From Ascochyta rabiei (Eukaryota; Ascomycota; Dothideomycetes; Pleosporales; Didymellaceae), in the NCBI RefSeq assembly GCF_004011695.2, contig NC_082411.1, positions 1,720,001 through 1,784,000 of the forward strand: 64,000 bases of DNA, read 5' to 3'. The notes below the pieces were generated by a model. That model ran no database searches, had not been told where the DNA came from, and worked only from the letters and a program-made list of their open reading frames with translations. The first letter of the stretch is position 1; each line of letters begins with the position of its first letter. The position numbers and the translations under genes were made by a program. This document shows positions 63,904 to 64,000 of the stretch, piece by piece.

Positions 63904-64000
63904 GACTTGATTTGACCTGACTTGATTTGACCTGACTTGATTTGACCTGACTTGATTTAACATGACTTGATTTGACCTGACTTGATTTAACATGACTTGA
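63904..64000. repeat. 15-bp minisatellite running off the window end
   Basis: Six full units and a partial: GACTTGATTTGACCT three times, then alternating with GACTTGATTTAACAT. Diverged relatives occur from about 63800 (for example GACTTGATTTAACAT at 63846). The array continues past base 64000. Confidence 0.95.

Larger units (their letters stand above)
61125..64000. other. Gene-free right end with tandem repeats, 2.9 kb
   Basis: No gene recognised. It holds an ATG/GAT microsatellite (about 61657-61675), a 14-bp array, a 10-bp repeat and a 15-bp minisatellite at the border. Frames are short and lack domain character. Confidence 0.45.

Overview
The window is fungal nuclear DNA, most likely from a filamentous ascomycete of the Dothideomycetes (Pleosporales-like). 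The evidence is short GT-AG introns (about 48-250 nt) with CTAAC/CTGAC-type branch points, a fungal rhodopsin-domain receptor, a CON7-type zinc-finger regulator, a fused ThiD-TenA thiamine enzyme, and an ankyrin gene broken partly by TAA codons of the kind repeat-induced point mutation (RIP) makes. The genus is not determinable from the sequence alone.

Layout. 1-9.2 kb holds housekeeping genes: an asteroid/XPG-type nuclease-like gene cut by the left edge (-), phosphoglucomutase (+), a KES1/OSH4-type oxysterol-binding protein (+) and biotin-protein ligase (+). 9.4-12.2 kb is a decayed ankyrin-repeat gene (two in-frame TAA, two frameshifts). 13.3-14.6 kb is a seven-helix fungal rhodopsin-domain membrane protein. 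16.3-20 kb holds RTF2 and a mitochondrial PPR protein (both -). 20-34.5 kb is gene-poor: simple repeats and minisatellites, the CON7-like regulator (-) alone in the middle, then about 9.6 kb upstream of it with no recognisable gene. 34.6-42 kb is a minus-strand run: the RNA helicase DBP2 (seven exons, one long intron at a conserved site), the ThiD-TenA thiamine enzyme and an F-box/LRR-like protein. 42.4-47.4 kb holds RAD9 (+), a PWWP protein with a BTB-like C-terminus (-) and the signal peptidase SEC11 (+). A spliced tRNA-Gly(CCC) lies near 48 kb and NHP6 (HMG-box) at 49.2 kb. A CENP-H kinetochore gene (-) and ATG11 (+) diverge from a short shared promoter near 52.6 kb. A small Cys/His-rich fungal protein sits at 60.5 kb. 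The right end is gene-free and rich in short tandem repeats, ending inside a 15-bp minisatellite.

The genes do not form one pathway or a secondary-metabolite cluster. There is a loose concentration of chromosome-maintenance genes (XPG-like, RTF2, RAD9, PWWP, NHP6, CENP-H), with no sign that they are co-regulated beyond a few divergent promoters. Exon boundaries were worked out by hand from frame continuity and splice signals; no transcript data or database search was available.

I found no convincing new multi-gene system. The best leads are the long DBP2 intron, the gene-empty 9.6 kb upstream of CON7, the PWWP/BTB-like protein, the alternative C-terminus of ATG11, and the damaged ankyrin gene.
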